Notes under the pieces: model-generated
Told to the model about the DNA's origin: nothing
The model's database searches: none
The model's input: only the letters and a program-made list of their open reading frames with translations
DNA from: Elephas maximus indicus
Taxonomy: Eukaryota > Chordata > Mammalia > Proboscidea > Elephantidae
Reading direction: 5' to 3'
NCBI RefSeq assembly: GCF_024166365.1
Contig: NC_064819.1
Coordinates: 9,932,501-9,996,500, forward strand
DNA length: 64,000 bases
Part shown: positions 12,435-23,544 of the stretch, one piece after another
How positions within the stretch are numbered: position 1 is the first letter of the stretch
How the letters are laid out: each line of letters starts with the position of its first letter
Made by a program: the position numbers and the translations under genes

Positions 12435-12530
12435 AAGGAACCTCCATGATCATTCATTTTGGTGGCCTAATTTTACAGGTGAGGAACCTGGGCTGAGGAA
12501 AGTAACCTGCCCACATTTTGCAGTTTTTCT
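12435..12530. repeat. MIR-like fragment
   Basis: 'cctaattttacaggtgagga' with 'cctgggctgaggaaagtaac' resembles the 3' half of a MIR element. The flanking 11909-12434 holds nothing I can name. Confidence 0.5.
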
Positions 12531-12604
12531 TTCTGACCCAGGCTTTTAGGGCCACTTTTCTTGTTTTCTAAAGCCCCGCTACCCCACCAAAAAAAAAAAA
12601 AAAA

Positions 12605-12812
12605 GTCCACACCCATTGCCACCGAGTCAGTTTCCATCTATGGCAACCCCACATGTGATAGAGTATAATTGCTCCATAGGGTCTTCTCGGCTGTAATCTT
12701 TAAGGAAGCAGGTAGCCAGGCCTTTCTTCTGTGGAGTGGCTGAGTAGGTTTCAACCACCAACTTTTTGGTTGTCAAGCACAAACTATTTGTGCCGTCCAG
12801 GAATCTCCTTGT
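12605..12812 (-). repeat. AfroSINE, antisense
   Basis: Antisense order: 'cccattgccaccgagtcag', then 'gctccatagggtcttctcgg', then 'caggcctttcttctgtggag', then the head near 12810. It follows a poly(A) run at 12588-12604. Confidence 0.8.
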
Positions 12813-12852
12813 TTACTAGTTCCTCCAATTTTAGGCCACTTCTGTAGACTGG

Positions 12853-13016
12853 GATCCCTGGTTTGGCAGTGTTGTTAAGAGCTTGGCCTCTAACCAAAAG
12901 ATCGGCACTGCGAATCCACCAGCTACCCCTTGAAAACCCTATGGGGTAGTCCTACTCTGTCCTATAGGGTCACTGTGAGTTGGAATTGACTCAATGGCAA
13001 CAGGTTATTTATTTTC
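12853..13016 (+). repeat. Afrotherian tRNA-type SINE (ccctggtggcgtagtgg family), plus strand
   Basis: The head 'gatccctggtttggcagtg', 'cctctaaccaaaagatcggc', and the end 'gagttggaattgactcaatg' match the second afrotherian SINE type in this window. It directly abuts the MaLR LTR. Confidence 0.8.
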
Positions 13017-13019
13017 CAG

Positions 13020-13543
13020 GTTATGGATTGAATTGTGTCTCCCAAAAATGTGTGTCAAGGCTAGGCCATGATTCCTAGTGTTGTGTGGCTGTCTTCCATT
13101 TTGTGATCTGATGTAATTTTCCTATGTGTTGTAAATCCTAACCTCTATAATACTAATAAGGCAGGATTAGAGACAGTGATATTAACAAGGCAGGGCACTA
13201 TCTAGAGGATTAGGTATCTTGAGTCAATCTCTTTTGAGATATAAAAGACAGAAGCAGGCAGAGAGAGAGAGGGACCTCATTACAACCAAGAAAGAAGAGC
13301 TAGGAGCAGAGTGCATCCTTTGGACCCAGGGTCCCTGTGCTGAGCAGCTCCTACTTAGACCAGGGGAAGACTGATGGTAAAGACTTTCCCCCAGAGCCGA
13401 TAGAGAGAGAGAAAGGCTTCCCCTAGAGGTGGCACCCTCAATTTGGACTTCTAGCCTACTAAACTGTGAGAGGATAAATTTCCGTTTGTTGAAGCCATCT
13501 ACTTGCGGTATTTCTGCTATAGCAGTGCTAGATAACTAAGACA
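13020..13543 (+). repeat. 5' LTR of the MaLR element
   Basis: Starts 'ttatggattgaattgtgtct' and ends 'gctagataactaagaca'. Contains a TATA-like 'gatataaaag' near 13240 and a polyadenylation-like 'ggataaattt' near 13475. A purine-rich GAGA run lies at 13259-13272. Confidence 0.8.
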
Positions 13544-13638
13544 GAATTGAATTTGGTGCTGAGAGTGGGGTGCTGTTCTAACAGATACCTACAACATGGA
13601 AATGGTTTTGGAATTGAATAATGGGTAGAGGCTGGAAG

Positions 13639-14258
13639 TTTTTTTTTTTTTTAATTGTCGTTTAAGTGAAAGTTTACAGCTCAAGTTAGTTTCTCATACA
13701 AAAATTTATACACACGTTATTACATGACCCAGTTGCTATCTCTGCAATGTGACAGCACACTCCTCCTTTCCACCCCGGATTTCCTGTGTCCATTCAACCA
13801 GCTCCCATCCCTTTCTACTTTCTCATCTTGCCTCCAGACAGGAGCTGCACATTTAATCTCATATATCTAATTGATCTAAGAAGCACACTCTTCATGAGTA
13901 TTATTTTATGTCTTATAGTACCATCTAATCTTTGTCTGAGGAGTTGGTTTTGGGAACGGTTTTAGTTTTGGGTTAACAGAGTCCAGGGGCCATGTCTTCT
14001 GGGGTCCCTCCAGTCTCAGTCAGACCATTAACTCTGGTCTTTTTATGTGAATTTGAGTTCGGCACCCCACTTTTCTCCTGCTCTGTCAGGGACTCTCTGT
14101 TGTGTTCCCTGTCAGGGCCGTCATGTCATTGGTGGTAGCCAGGCACCATATAGTTCTTCTGGTCTCAGGCTGATGGAGTCTCTGGTTTATGTGGCCCTTT
14201 TTGTCTCTTGGGCTAATATTTCCTTGTGTCTTTGGTGTTCTTCATTCTCATTTACTTC
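13639..14258 (-). mobile_element. 5'-truncated L1 3' end inside the MaLR interior
   Basis: 620 bp of L1 3' UTR in antisense, opening with a T-run and 'gtgaaagtttacagctcaag'. A perfect 12-bp target-site duplication, agaggctggaag, is present at 13627-13638 and 14259-14270. It splits the MaLR internal sequence, which resumes at 14259 without loss. Confidence 0.9.
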
Positions 14259-14270
14259 AGAGGCTGGAAG

Positions 14271-15492
14271 TGTTAAAATGCCTAATAGTAAAAGCCTAGA
14301 TTGCCTTGAAGAGACTGTTGGTAGAATTATGGACATCGAAGGGAATTCTGGTGAGGGTTCAGACTGAAGTAAGGAGAGCTGTTACACTGGCACGCAGACA
14401 GAAGCAGCAGCAGAGAAACAACAGCAGCAGAACCAGAAGAGTGCAGGAGCTGACCGACAGAGCAAGAGAGCTGAGTGCCTTCAGGAAGGAGGTTTCCTTG
14501 TGAACTGGGGTACCTCTGTGCACTTATCGGTGGATCTAGGCTTGCTGACCCACAGATCAAGAAAGCTGAGTGCCTTCCAGGCGAGGTTTACTGGCAGAGT
14601 AGGGTGCCTCCATGCACTCATCAGTGGAGCTAAAGAGCTTTGTAACACTTGCTAGAGCAGGGCATACACTGCTCCGGCCTGGGTGGAACCAGGAAGCAGA
14701 AGCTGAAGAGACAATGAGCACAGAAAGCAGAGCTGCCTTGGTTTCAAAGAGTAGGCCCATGACCTCTGGGGCCTCAAAGGGTGGGTGGAACCACGGTGTG
14801 CTGGGTCTCAGAGAGTAGGGCCATGGCCTCCTAGGTTTCAAAGAGTCCAATCTTTACCAACTCAGTTCTGGAGTGTAGGGCTGCCATTCACAAGTGCCAG
14901 TGGGATGGGGCCAGATCCACTGCCCAAAGCTAAGGGGATGGGTCTTCTCTGCCCCAGGGACAGAAGAACAGGGCCTGCCTGGGCAGAGGGTGTAGGGTCA
15001 CCATTCGGATTAGAAGAATAGGGCCATCCAAACACGAAGGAGCAGAGTTGCCATCCCAGTAGGCCTGGAAGACTGAGCTGAAGCCCAGGGCTGAGAGGCC
15101 TCCACCCAGAATCTGGAGAATGTGGCCAACACACAGAGTCTAGAGGGCAGGGGCATTGCCTAAATAGTTTCAGAGAACAGAGGATTGTTTTCAAGGCTTT
15201 AGAGCTAATGTAATGTGTTCTGCTGACTTGCTCGGTGCCTGTTATCCCTTTTCCTCTAATTTCTCCCATTTATAATGAGAATGTTCGCCTTGTGTCTGTT
15301 CCACCATTGTACTTTGGAAGCTTGTATTCTAGATTTTGCAACTTGTATTCTAGATTTCACGGATGAGAAGAAATTTTGCCCCAGGATGGAATTTGAACTC
15401 GGACTTGATTTAGGACTTTTGGGATGATATGATGGAGTGGCTGTGTTTTACATGTGGCAAAGACATGAATTTTGGGGGGCCAAAGGGTGGAA
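14271..15492 (+). other. MaLR internal region, right part
   Basis: The sequence resumes 'aaagcctagattgccttgaa' and 'gagactgttggtagaattat', recognisable MaLR interior. Short open frames on both strands (for example 14862-15269 minus, 135 codons) have no domain similarity and reflect GC-rich purine/pyrimidine-biased sequence. Confidence 0.7.
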
Positions 15493-16183
15493 TGTTATGG
15501 ATTGAATTGTGTCCCCCAAAATGTTTGTTAACTTGGTTAGGCTATGATTCCCAGTATTGTGTGGTTGTCCTCCATCTTGTAATCTGGTGTAATTTTTCTA
15601 TGTGTTGTAAATCCTAACCTCTATGATGGAACCCTGTGACATAGTGGTTAAGAGTTTGGCTGCTAACCAAAAGGCCAGCAGTTTGAATCTACCAGCTATT
15701 CCTTGGAAACCCTATGGGAGAGTTCTGCTCTGTCCAATAGGGCAGCTATGAGTAGGAATTGACTCCACAGCAACAGGTTTGGTTTTGGCTTTCGATATGA
15801 TGTTAATGAGGCAGGATTACAGGCAGTTTTATTAATGAGGCAGACACAATCTGCAAGATTAGGTATCTGGAGTCAATCTCTTTGGAGATATAAAAGAGAA
15901 AAGTGAGCAGAGAGAGAGAGTGGGAACTCATTACCACAAGAAAGAAGAGCCCGGAGCGGAGTGTGTCCTTTGGACCTGGAGTCCTTGTGCTGAGTTGTTC
16001 CTAGGCCAGGGGAAGACTGATGACAAGGACCTTCCCCCAGAGCTGACAGAAAAAGTCTTCCCCTAGAGGTGGCAACCTGAATTTGGACTTCTAGCTTCCT
16101 AAACTGTGAGAGAATAAATTTCTTTTTGTTAAAGTCATCCACTTGTGGTATCTCTGTTATAGCAGCACTAGATGGCTAAGACA
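15493..16183 (+). repeat. 3' LTR of the MaLR element, split by a SINE
   Basis: Starts 'tgttatggattgaattgtgt', carries 'gagatataaaagagaaa' near 15885 and 'gagagaataaatttc' near 16107, and ends 'gatggctaagaca'. A SINE occupies 15629-15795. Confidence 0.8.
15629..15795 (+). repeat. Afrotherian tRNA-type SINE with 7-bp target duplication
   Basis: Runs from 'aaccctgtgacatagtgg' to 'caacaggtttggttttgg'. The target duplication tatgatg is at 15622-15628 and 15796-15802, inside the MaLR 3' LTR. This insertion is younger than the LTR element. Confidence 0.9.
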
Positions 16184-17140
16184 TCCACTCTTCTAGGATA
16201 AGTACCCCAACACTGACCCTACCCCATTCCAGCCCCACTTCTGAACTCCTTTGCTTTGAGAAATAGAGTCCTTTTCTGTCCAGGCCTGGATTAACTCCAT
16301 GGCTTCAGGCTGAAATGACTGTCCTTACTTCCACCCAGACAAGGCCTTGGTAGCATCCCTGGACTACCCAGCTACCCAAATGGATCCTACATCCCAGCTT
16401 CTGTATCTTTCCTGTCCACCTGTAATCCAAGCACACAGTTGCCCTATAGCCTGGGTTTGCTAAGAGGGACCCCATTTAGAACATTCTGCCAATTTGCCAT
16501 CAGCACATCCTAGGAATATCAACATTCCAGCTTCCAAACTCCATCTCCTTGTTAGGGTCTAGCACCCATAAATAGCACCACCATCCCTTGTCAGACTCTG
16601 TTTTCTGATTTTTTTTTTTGTCCAGAAGGCACTCTTCCTATGCAGTGCTAGACCTAAAAACTGTGTCTCTCTAAGACCCAAGCTCTTTCACAACTGGGTA
16701 CCCCTCACTGAGTGCTACCAACTTGAGTCCTTCACACCCTGTATCCTGGAGCCACACAGACCCTCTTGGGGAGGCCCATGTCTAGGGATCTCATTTCTGG
16801 ATCCTCACTCTTCATGGATGACAGGATTATGGGGCACTAGCATTTCTCCATTCTCACAGGCCATTCTTCAGGACTCAATCAGACTGAATAAAGCCCCATA
16901 AGAGAACTTAGGAAGAGGGTTTTGTGATGGTTGATCTTTTCATAGCAGGGTGAGGTGACTCACAACAATCGTAGGAACCCCTTTTGGCAATTGTGCTGAA
17001 CATTGCCAGTCTCTACTTTAGGGAATATGACTGAAAAGGGGGAAGAAATGAAAAGATAGACTGGACCTGATCTGAACTTCCTTTAAAAAGAGATACAACA
17101 AAAGCCAAGTTATATGTGAAAGGATCATGGATGATAGATT
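16184..17140. other. Unassigned intergenic sequence
   Basis: Nearly 1 kb without a gene I recognise. The base composition is ordinary, with one T-run near 16610. It may be an old decayed repeat. Confidence 0.5.
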
Positions 17141-17144
17141 CCCA

Positions 17145-17285
17145 CTGACTTGGATTCTAGTCCCAGCTTGGCCACTTGCTGATCAATTTCAGTTTGCTTA
17201 TCTGTAAAATGGGTATGTTACCTACTCCTCAGGATTATTGTGAAATTAAAATTGATTAAATGATAAAAATAGAAAAACTCTCTAG
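17145..17285 (+). repeat. MIR-like SINE
   Basis: 'cttggccacttgctgatcaa', 'cttatctgtaaaatgggtat' and 'caggattattgtgaaattaa' follow the MIR consensus order. Confidence 0.75.
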
Positions 17286-17892
17286 TATACAGCAGGTCTT
17301 CTGTAAAAGTTTCCTTTTCTCTTCTCCCTCCTCCTGCCCCACCGCTACCTCCCTGGGGCCTTCCATTTCACTCAGGGGGTTTGTTGGGTATATAGGACTG
17401 TGGTCTTGCTATGAGCCAAACAGATAATATGAGAGAAAATAGCTCAGTCATCCAGGATTTCTAATTGATTTTGACATGTGGTGCCATGTCAAAAAGAAAT
17501 CATAACTGAAAGTTAAGCAATCTAATTTCAGTGATGATTCCTAAGGAGTTTTTGTCCAGACATCTAGGGAGAAGTGTAGGTGTCTCTCTAAAGGTCAGTT
17601 GTGACACACGATTCAATGGGCTGCTTGAGGCTTCTGTCTGAGGCCGCCTCACAAATATGCTGATGGTGAGGAAGAACCAAACTGAAAAGAGGAACCAAAA
17701 ATCTTCTAGTTGATTTGGAAATTCCCACTGGGACTCAGCTTCCATACTCAGGGACCCCATAACATGCAGACAGTAATAAAAATAACAGTTGAAAATCTTC
17801 AGAAGACTATTGTTCGCTTCAGTGACTTTGGGGAAGAGGGGGGCAGTTGGATTCATGAAATCTCAGCATTACCACTTAAGACCACTACCTGC

Positions 17893-18070
17893 CTATCAGT
17901 TTGTTATACTGTGGTGGCTTGCATGTTGCTATGATGCTGGAATCTATACCACCAGCATTGCAAATGCCTGCAGGGTCATCCATGGTAGACAGGTTCAGTG
18001 GAGCTTCCAGACTCAGATAGACTACAAAGAAAGGCCTTTTCAGACTCTCCCTGAACAGCACCATCCTCCA
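17893..18070 (+). repeat. Fragment related to the RTE 5' region
   Basis: 'ctatcagtttgttatactgt' followed by 'ggcttgcatgttgctatgat' and 'gcctgcagggtcatccatgg' matches the 5' region of the RTE copies (compare 9700-9800). Neither a tRNA head nor the RTE 3' end is visible. Confidence 0.7.
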
Positions 18071-18164
18071 TGATCCCATCCTTCCTTCTACTCTTTATTC
18101 CCATATTCTAATATATTTCTCTTCAAGACACTTGTCTCTAGCTGATGTATATTTATATATCTAG

Positions 18165-18285
18165 TTACTTATTGAGCCCTAAGAGCAGGGGCTTTGTCTA
18201 TTTTCTTCACTGCCATAACCACAGTATCTAGAAGAGTACCTGGCCCGTAGTAGGTGCTCAATAAATACTTGCTGAATACAAGTTT
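18165..18285 (+). repeat. L2-like LINE fragment
   Basis: 'gagcaggggctttgtctatt' and 'gtaggtgctcaataaatact' are typical of the L2 3' end. Confidence 0.7.
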
Positions 18286-18420
18286 GTGTATATTCACAGC
18301 AGGCAAAGGACTTGAATAGGTAGTTCACCAGAGAGGATATACAAATGGCCGGTGAGCACATGAAAAGATGCTCAGTATCATTAGCCATTAGGGAAATGCA
18401 TGGTTAGACATTAGGAAGTG
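18286..18420 (+). repeat. Old L1 fragment (ORF2 C-terminal region)
   Basis: 'gtgagcacatgaaaagatgc' and 'cattagccattagggaaatg' correspond to the conserved end of mammalian L1 ORF2. A related 3' end follows at 19050-19480, so the two may be parts of one old copy. Confidence 0.75.
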
Positions 18421-18459
18421 AGGTCTGGTCCTACCCACAGCATTTTAGAAGCACAAACT

Positions 18460-18610
18460 TGAACCAGTTGGTTAACCTCTTTGGGCCTCAGGTTCTGTTT
18501 CTGTAATGGATATGATAAGACATCCCCTGCTTACTTCACATAATTACCATGGGAAACTCAGATGGGAAAGTGCTTTCTTAACTGAAATGCTATTCAGATT
18601 AAGGTGTTAT
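18460..18610 (+). repeat. MIR-like fragment
   Basis: 'ggttaacctctttgggcctc' and the following text resemble MIR. The remaining 18611-19049 is unassigned. Confidence 0.5.
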
Positions 18611-19049
18611 TTTTAAACAAGGCTGTTCCTGTCATTCTCAGCAGCCTGACTTGTTGAACCACGCCCTGGATGGCATGGGCATACGCACAGTAACTGGTGG
18701 ACGTTTGGACTGAGTTGAGTGCCCACAAGTGGGTGAAATGCCCATCAGCCACCTCTACCCAGCAGCAGTCAGGAAGGGACAGAGGCTATGAGAGGGGAGA
18801 AGGAGGGAAGACAAGATAGATAGGGAAGGCAACTCTGCTCACCTCTCGTGGTGGAGGTCTGTGATCTGCCCCACTGGTATGGTACATTGGGGACCCCCAA
18901 CAGTGCTAACCCCCAGCCCTGCCTTTCCTCACTGTTTTGCCACCTTGCTGCCCAGACCACTTCAATTCCCCAACACAGCTCATTAGGAGGAGAAGCTATT
19001 TGCCAACAAGTGTGGAGGCCACTATTTTTACACAAACGATGCACCTCTC

Positions 19050-19480
19050 ATGAACTCAATCTGCATCATAAATATTCCATAAGAAAGAATGAAGTACTGA
19101 TACATGCTACAACATGGATGAAATCTGAAAACATGCTAAGTGAAAGAACCCAAATACAAAAGGCCATATATTGTGTTAATCCATTTATTTGAAAAGTCCA
19201 GAATAGGCAAATCCATAGATACAGAAAGTAGATTTGTGGTTGCCAGGGACTGTGGAGGGGAGAGAATAGGGTGTGGCTGCTAATGAATATGGGGTTTCTT
19301 TTTGAGGTGATAGAAATTTTCTGTAATTAGACAGTTGTGATGGTTGTGCAACACTGTGAATATACTAAAAACCACTGAAGTGTCCACTTAAAATGGTGAA
19401 TTTTATGTATTGCAAACAATGCAGAGAAAATTGGGAGGTATAGATAAGTAAATAATAAAATTTCATGAATAACTTAAAAC
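19050..19480 (+). repeat. Old L1 3' end (L1M-like)
   Basis: 'gctacaacatggatgaaatc', 'ggttgccagggactgtggag' and 'gtgtccacttaaaatggtga' are the recognisable order of an ancient mammalian L1 3' UTR. It is eroded at both ends. Confidence 0.8.
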
Positions 19481-19494
19481 TCAGACTAGAAAGA

Positions 19495-19628
19495 TGAGTT
19501 GTCGTTGTTGTTATCTGCCATTAAGTCGATTCCAACTCACGGCAACTCAATGTGTGCAGAGTAGAGCTGCTCCATCGAGTTTTCAAGGCTGTGATCCTTC
19601 AGAAGCAGACATGTCTACCAAGGCACCT
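19495..19628 (-). repeat. AfroSINE, left half, split by an RTE
   Basis: Antisense SINE that stops at 'accaaggcacct'. It resumes at 23025 with 'aaggcacctttagatag' and continues to about 23100. The interruption is exactly the RTE at 19629-23024. Confidence 0.85.
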
Positions 19629-20476
19629 CTGTTGCTATTGTTAGGTCCCATCAAGTCATTTCTGACTCATAGTGACCGTATGTACAACAGAATGAAACAC
19701 TCTTGATTGTGCACCGTCCTTACAATCCTTGTCATGCTTGAGCCCATTGTTGCAGCCACTGTGTCAATCCATCTTGAGAAGGATCTTTCTTTTTTTTCAC
19801 TGACCTTCTACTTTACCAAACATGATGTCATTATCCAGGGACTGATCCCTCCTGATAACATGCCGGAAGTGTGTGAGACAAAGTCTCACCATCCTTACTT
19901 ATAAGGAGCGCTCTGGCTGTACTTCTTCCAAGACAGGTTTGTTCGTTCTCCTGGCAGTCCATGGTATATTCAGTACTCTTTTCCAACACCATAATTCAAA
20001 GGCATAGATTTTTCTTTGGTCTTCCTTATTCATTGTCCAGCTTTCACATGATCACGAGGCGATTGAAAATACCATGGCGTGGGTTGGGCATACTTTAGTC
20101 CTCAAAGTGACATCTTTTCTTTTGAACACATTAAAGAAGAGGTCTTTTGCAGCAAATTTGCCCAATGCAGTATGTCATTTGATTTCTTGACTACTGCTTT
20201 CATGGGCATTGATTGTGAATCCAAGTAAAATGAAAGCCTTGACAACCTCAATCTTTTCTTCATTTATCAGGATGTTGCTTATTGGTCCAGTTGTGCGGAT
20301 TTTTGTTTTATGTTAAGGCATACACCATACTGAAGGCTGTAGTCTTTGATGTTCATCGTTAAGTGCTTCAAGTCCTCTTTACTTTCAGCATGCAAGGTTG
20401 AGTTATCTGCATATCACAGGTTGTTAATGAGTCTTCCTCCAATCCTGATGCTGTATTCTTCATACAGTCAAGCTTC

Positions 20477-20659
20477 TCAGGTTATTTGCTCAGCATACAG
20501 ATTGAATAAGTATGGTGAAAGAGTATGATCCAAAAGCACACCTTTCCTGATTTTAAACCACACGATGTCCCTTTGTTCTGTCCAAATGATTGCCTCTTGG
20601 TCTATGTACATGTTCTCCGTGAGCACAGTTACGTGTTCTGGAATTCCCATTCTTCCCAA
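20477..20659 (-). pseudogene. RTE reverse-transcriptase fragment
   Basis: 'GIPEHVTVLTENMYIDQEA' followed by 'TLSPYLFNLYAEQI' is the reverse-transcriptase block that precedes the catalytic YADD in the RTE at 42593. The expected QGC of this block is altered to 'LLDHT'. Confidence 0.75.
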
Positions 20660-21437
20660 TGTTATTCATAATTTGCTATGATCCACACAGTCAAATGCCT
20701 TTACATAGTCAATAAAACACAGGTAAACATCTTTCTGGTATTCCATGCTTTCAGCTAAGGTCCATCTGACATCAACAATGATATCCCTTGTTCCACGTCC
20801 TCTTCTGAATCTGGCTTGAATTTCTGGCAGTTCTCTGTCAATGTACTGCTGCAGCTCTTTTTTTCATTATCTTCAGCAAAGTTTTACTTGCATGTGATAT
20901 TAATGGTATCGTTCAATAATTTCCACATTCTGTTGGATCACCTTTCTTTGCACTGGGCATGAATACGGATCTCTTCCAGTCAGTTGGCCAGGTAGCTCTC
21001 TTCCAAACTTCTTAGCATAGATGATTAAGTGCTTCCAGTGTTGTATCCGTTGGTTGCAACATCTCAATTGATATTCCATCAGTTCCTGGAGCCTAGTTTT
21101 TCACCAATGCCTTCAGTGCAGCTGGGACTTCTTCCTTCAGTACCATTGGTTCTTGATCATGTGCTACCTCCTGAGATGGTTGAATGTCAACAAATTCTTT
21201 TTGATTCAGTGACTCTGTGTATCCCCTCCATCTTCTTTTGATGCTTCCTGAATCGTTCAATATTCTACTCATAGAGTCCTACAAAATTGCATCTTGAGGC
21301 TTGAATTTTTTCTTCAGTTCTTTCAGCTTGAGAAGTGCTGAGTGTGTTCTTCCTTTTTGGTTTTCTAACTCTTTGCACATTTCATTATAATACTTTACTT
21401 TGTCTTCTAGAGCTACCCTTTGAAATCTTCTGTTCAT

Positions 21438-21815
21438 CTATTTTACTTCATCATTTCTTCCATTCACTTTGGCTGCTCTATGTTCAAGAGAAAGTTTTAG
21501 AGTCTCTTCTGACATCCATTTTTGTTTTTTTCTTTCTTGTCTTTTTAATGACCTTTTGCTTTCTTCATGTATGATGTCCTTGATGTCATCCCACAACTCA
21601 ACTGGTCTTTGGTCATTACTGTTCAGTCTGTCAACTCTATTCTTGAGATGGTCTCTAAATTCAGGTGGAATATACTCAAGGTTGTACTTTGGCTCTTGTG
21701 GATGTGTTTTAATTTTCTTCAGCTTAAACTTGAACTTGCATATGAGCAACTGATGGTCTGTACTGCAGTCGGCTCCAGGCCTGTTCTGAGTGATGATATG
21801 GGGCTTCTCTATCAT
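21438..21815 (-). pseudogene. RTE ORF middle region fragment
   Basis: 125 codons between endonuclease and reverse transcriptase, with 'DCSTDHQLLICKFKFKLKKI' and 'KWMSEETLKLSLEHRAAKV'. A collinear frame is present on the plus strand at 45440-45949 in another RTE. Here it is interrupted upstream by a SINE. Confidence 0.75.
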
Positions 21816-21820
21816 ATCTT

Positions 21821-21990
21821 CAGAAACTCTAGTGGTGTAGTGGTTACGTGCTACAGCTGCTAACTACAAGTATGCCAGTTCAGATCCACCAGGCGGTCCT
21901 TGGAAACTCTATGGGGCAGTTCTACTCTGACCTATAGGATCGCTATGAGTCAACATCGACTCGACGGCAACAGGTTTGGTTTGTCTTGTT
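21821..21990 (+). repeat. Afrotherian tRNA-type SINE inside the RTE
   Basis: Runs from 'cagaaactctagtggtgtag' to 'caacaggtttggtttgtctt'. A perfect 11-bp target duplication, tatcatatctt, lies at 21810-21820 and 21991-22001. It is younger than the RTE, which is younger than the SINE it split, giving a three-layer nest. Confidence 0.92.
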
Positions 21991-22359
21991 TATCATATCT
22001 TTTCACAGATGTAGTATGTTTGATTCCTGTGTATCCCATCCAGTGAGGTCCACGTGTATAGTTGCTGTTTATGTTGAAAAAGTTATTTCCAGTGGCTAGT
22101 TCGTTGGTCTTGTAAAGTTCTATTATGTGATCTCTGGCATTGTTTCTTTCACTAAGGCCATATTTTCCAAATACTTATCCTTCTTTTTTGTTTCCAAATT
22201 TGCATTCCAGTTATCAGTAATTATCAGCATATCTTGATTGCATATTTGATCAATTTCAGATTGCAGGAATCAGTAAAAGTCTTTAATTTTTTCGTCTTTG
22301 GCAGTAGTGGTTGATGGGTAAATTTGAATAATAGTTGTATTAACTAGTCTTCCGTGTGG

Positions 22360-22563
22360 TCATGTGGTTATTATCCTATCACTGACAGTGTTATATTTCA
22401 GGATAGATCTTGAAATGTTCATTTTGACAGTGAATGTGACGCCATTCCTCTTCAAGTTGTCATTCCCGGCATGGTAGACCATATGATTGTTTGATTCAAA
22501 ATGGCCAATACCAGTCCATTTCACCTCACTAATGCCTAGGATATCAATCTTCAAGTGTTCCAT
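22360..22563 (-). pseudogene. RTE endonuclease N-terminal fragment
   Basis: 'MEHLKIDILGISEVKWTGIG' includes the conserved glutamate of the apurinic-endonuclease-like domain. It is followed by 'NDNLKRNGVTFTVKMNISRS', collinear with the plus-strand piece at 10188. The frame ends at 22360. Confidence 0.8.
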
Positions 22564-23024
22564 TTCATTCTTGACAACGTCTAATTTTTCTTGATTCTTA
22601 CTCTGTAGATGCCATGTTCCTGTTATTAATGGATGTTTTTAGCTGTTTCTTTTCATTTTGAGTCATGCCACATCAGCAAATGAAGGTCCCATAAATTTTA
22701 CTCCATCCACATCATTAAGTTTGACTCTACTTTGAGGAGGCAGCTCTTCCGCAGTCATATTTTAAGTGCCTTCCAACCTGAGGGGCTCATTTTCAGGTGG
22801 TATATCAGACAATGTTTCACTGCCATCCAGAAGGTTTTCACTGACCAATTTTTTCAAAAGTAGATCCCTAGGTCCTCTTCCAAGTCTGCCTTAGTCTGGA
22901 AACTCTGCTGAAGTCTGTCCACCATGGGTGACCCTGCTGGTATCTGAATACCAGTGGCATAGCTTCCAGCATCACAGCAACATGTAAGCTGCCACAGTAG
23001 GAAAAATTGATAGATGAGTGGTAG

Positions 23025-23100
23025 AAGGCACCTTTAGATAGGTTCAGACCTCCAACCTTTCAGCTAGCAGTTGAGCGCTTAACTGTTTCACCATGCAGGA
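23025..23100 (-). repeat. AfroSINE, right half of the split copy
   Basis: 'cctccaacctttcagctagc' and 'gagcgcttaactgtttcacc' complete the antisense SINE started at 19495. The following 23101-23540 is unassigned. Confidence 0.8.
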
Positions 23101-23544
23101 ATTCTTTGGGAAGATGAAAATTTTCCCTAACCCATCCATGCAAGAGAGATTCCACGTGGCCCAGCAGCCTGGCCACCAGTTTCCTTTCAGTGAGTTTAGC
23201 CAGAGAAGCTGCTCTGACAGCAAAGGTCCTCAGGGGCAGATGTGGACACTGCGTCACCACTTCTCCTAATGGAAAAGAGAAGGAAGTAGCTGGGCACTGC
23301 ATTTTAAAATGCGTGCAGCGCCGTGACGTACATTATCTTGCTTAGCGCTTAAGTGTGCTTTTGAAATACTTTTCCTGACTTTAAGCCACATTCATTTTAG
23401 AAAGAGTGGAAAATACAGAAAAGCATAAAAAGGCACCTATAATCTCACCGTCCAGAGATTTTGCTGTTAGTGGTTTGCACATGTCCTTTCAACGGAAGTG
23501 TCTTTTTCGGACACCTTTCTAAGTGCCTTTGATGTAGTGAGGAG

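Larger units (their letters stand above)
13020..16183 (+). mobile_element. MaLR-type retroelement with both LTRs
   Basis: Two same-orientation LTRs (13020-13543 and 15493-16183) flank an internal region starting 'atttggtgctgagagtgggg', typical of MLT1/MST-like MaLR interiors. The 3' LTR starts TG and ends CA. Flanks read tccag on the left and tccac on the right, a probable decayed 5-bp target duplication. The interior was later hit by an L1 tail, and the 3' LTR by a SINE. It is an ancient non-autonomous LTR element with no intact genes. Confidence 0.8.
19629..23024 (-). mobile_element. Near-full-length RTE LINE, minus strand, inactive
   Basis: About 3.4 kb (3.2 kb without the inserted SINE), in one orientation from 5' region (about 23020) to 3' end (19629). 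The 9-bp target duplication aaggcacct lies at 19620-19628 and 23025-23033. It encodes, in broken frames, an apurinic-type endonuclease (from about 22563) and a reverse transcriptase (blocks at 21815-21438 and 20659-20477). It has no poly(A) tail, and its 3' end lies next to 'ttgctattgttagg', as is normal for RTE. Frameshifts and stops make it inactive. Confidence 0.9.

Noticed and set aside
14327..15269. Open frames of 70-135 codons in the MaLR interior
   Set aside because: They occur on both strands, carry no gag or pol motifs, and lie in an old decayed element.
17500..17856. 118-codon minus-strand frame with a hydrophobic stretch, considered as a CD80 transmembrane exon
   Set aside because: A few residues can be lined up with the CD80 EHFPDNLLPSW region, but base identity by eye is only about half and splice sites do not fit. 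I could not support it.
18769..19044. 91-codon minus-strand frame considered as a CD80 Ig exon
   Set aside because: It lacks the paired cysteines and the YxC pattern of an Ig domain in the right spacing, and shows no similarity to CD80.
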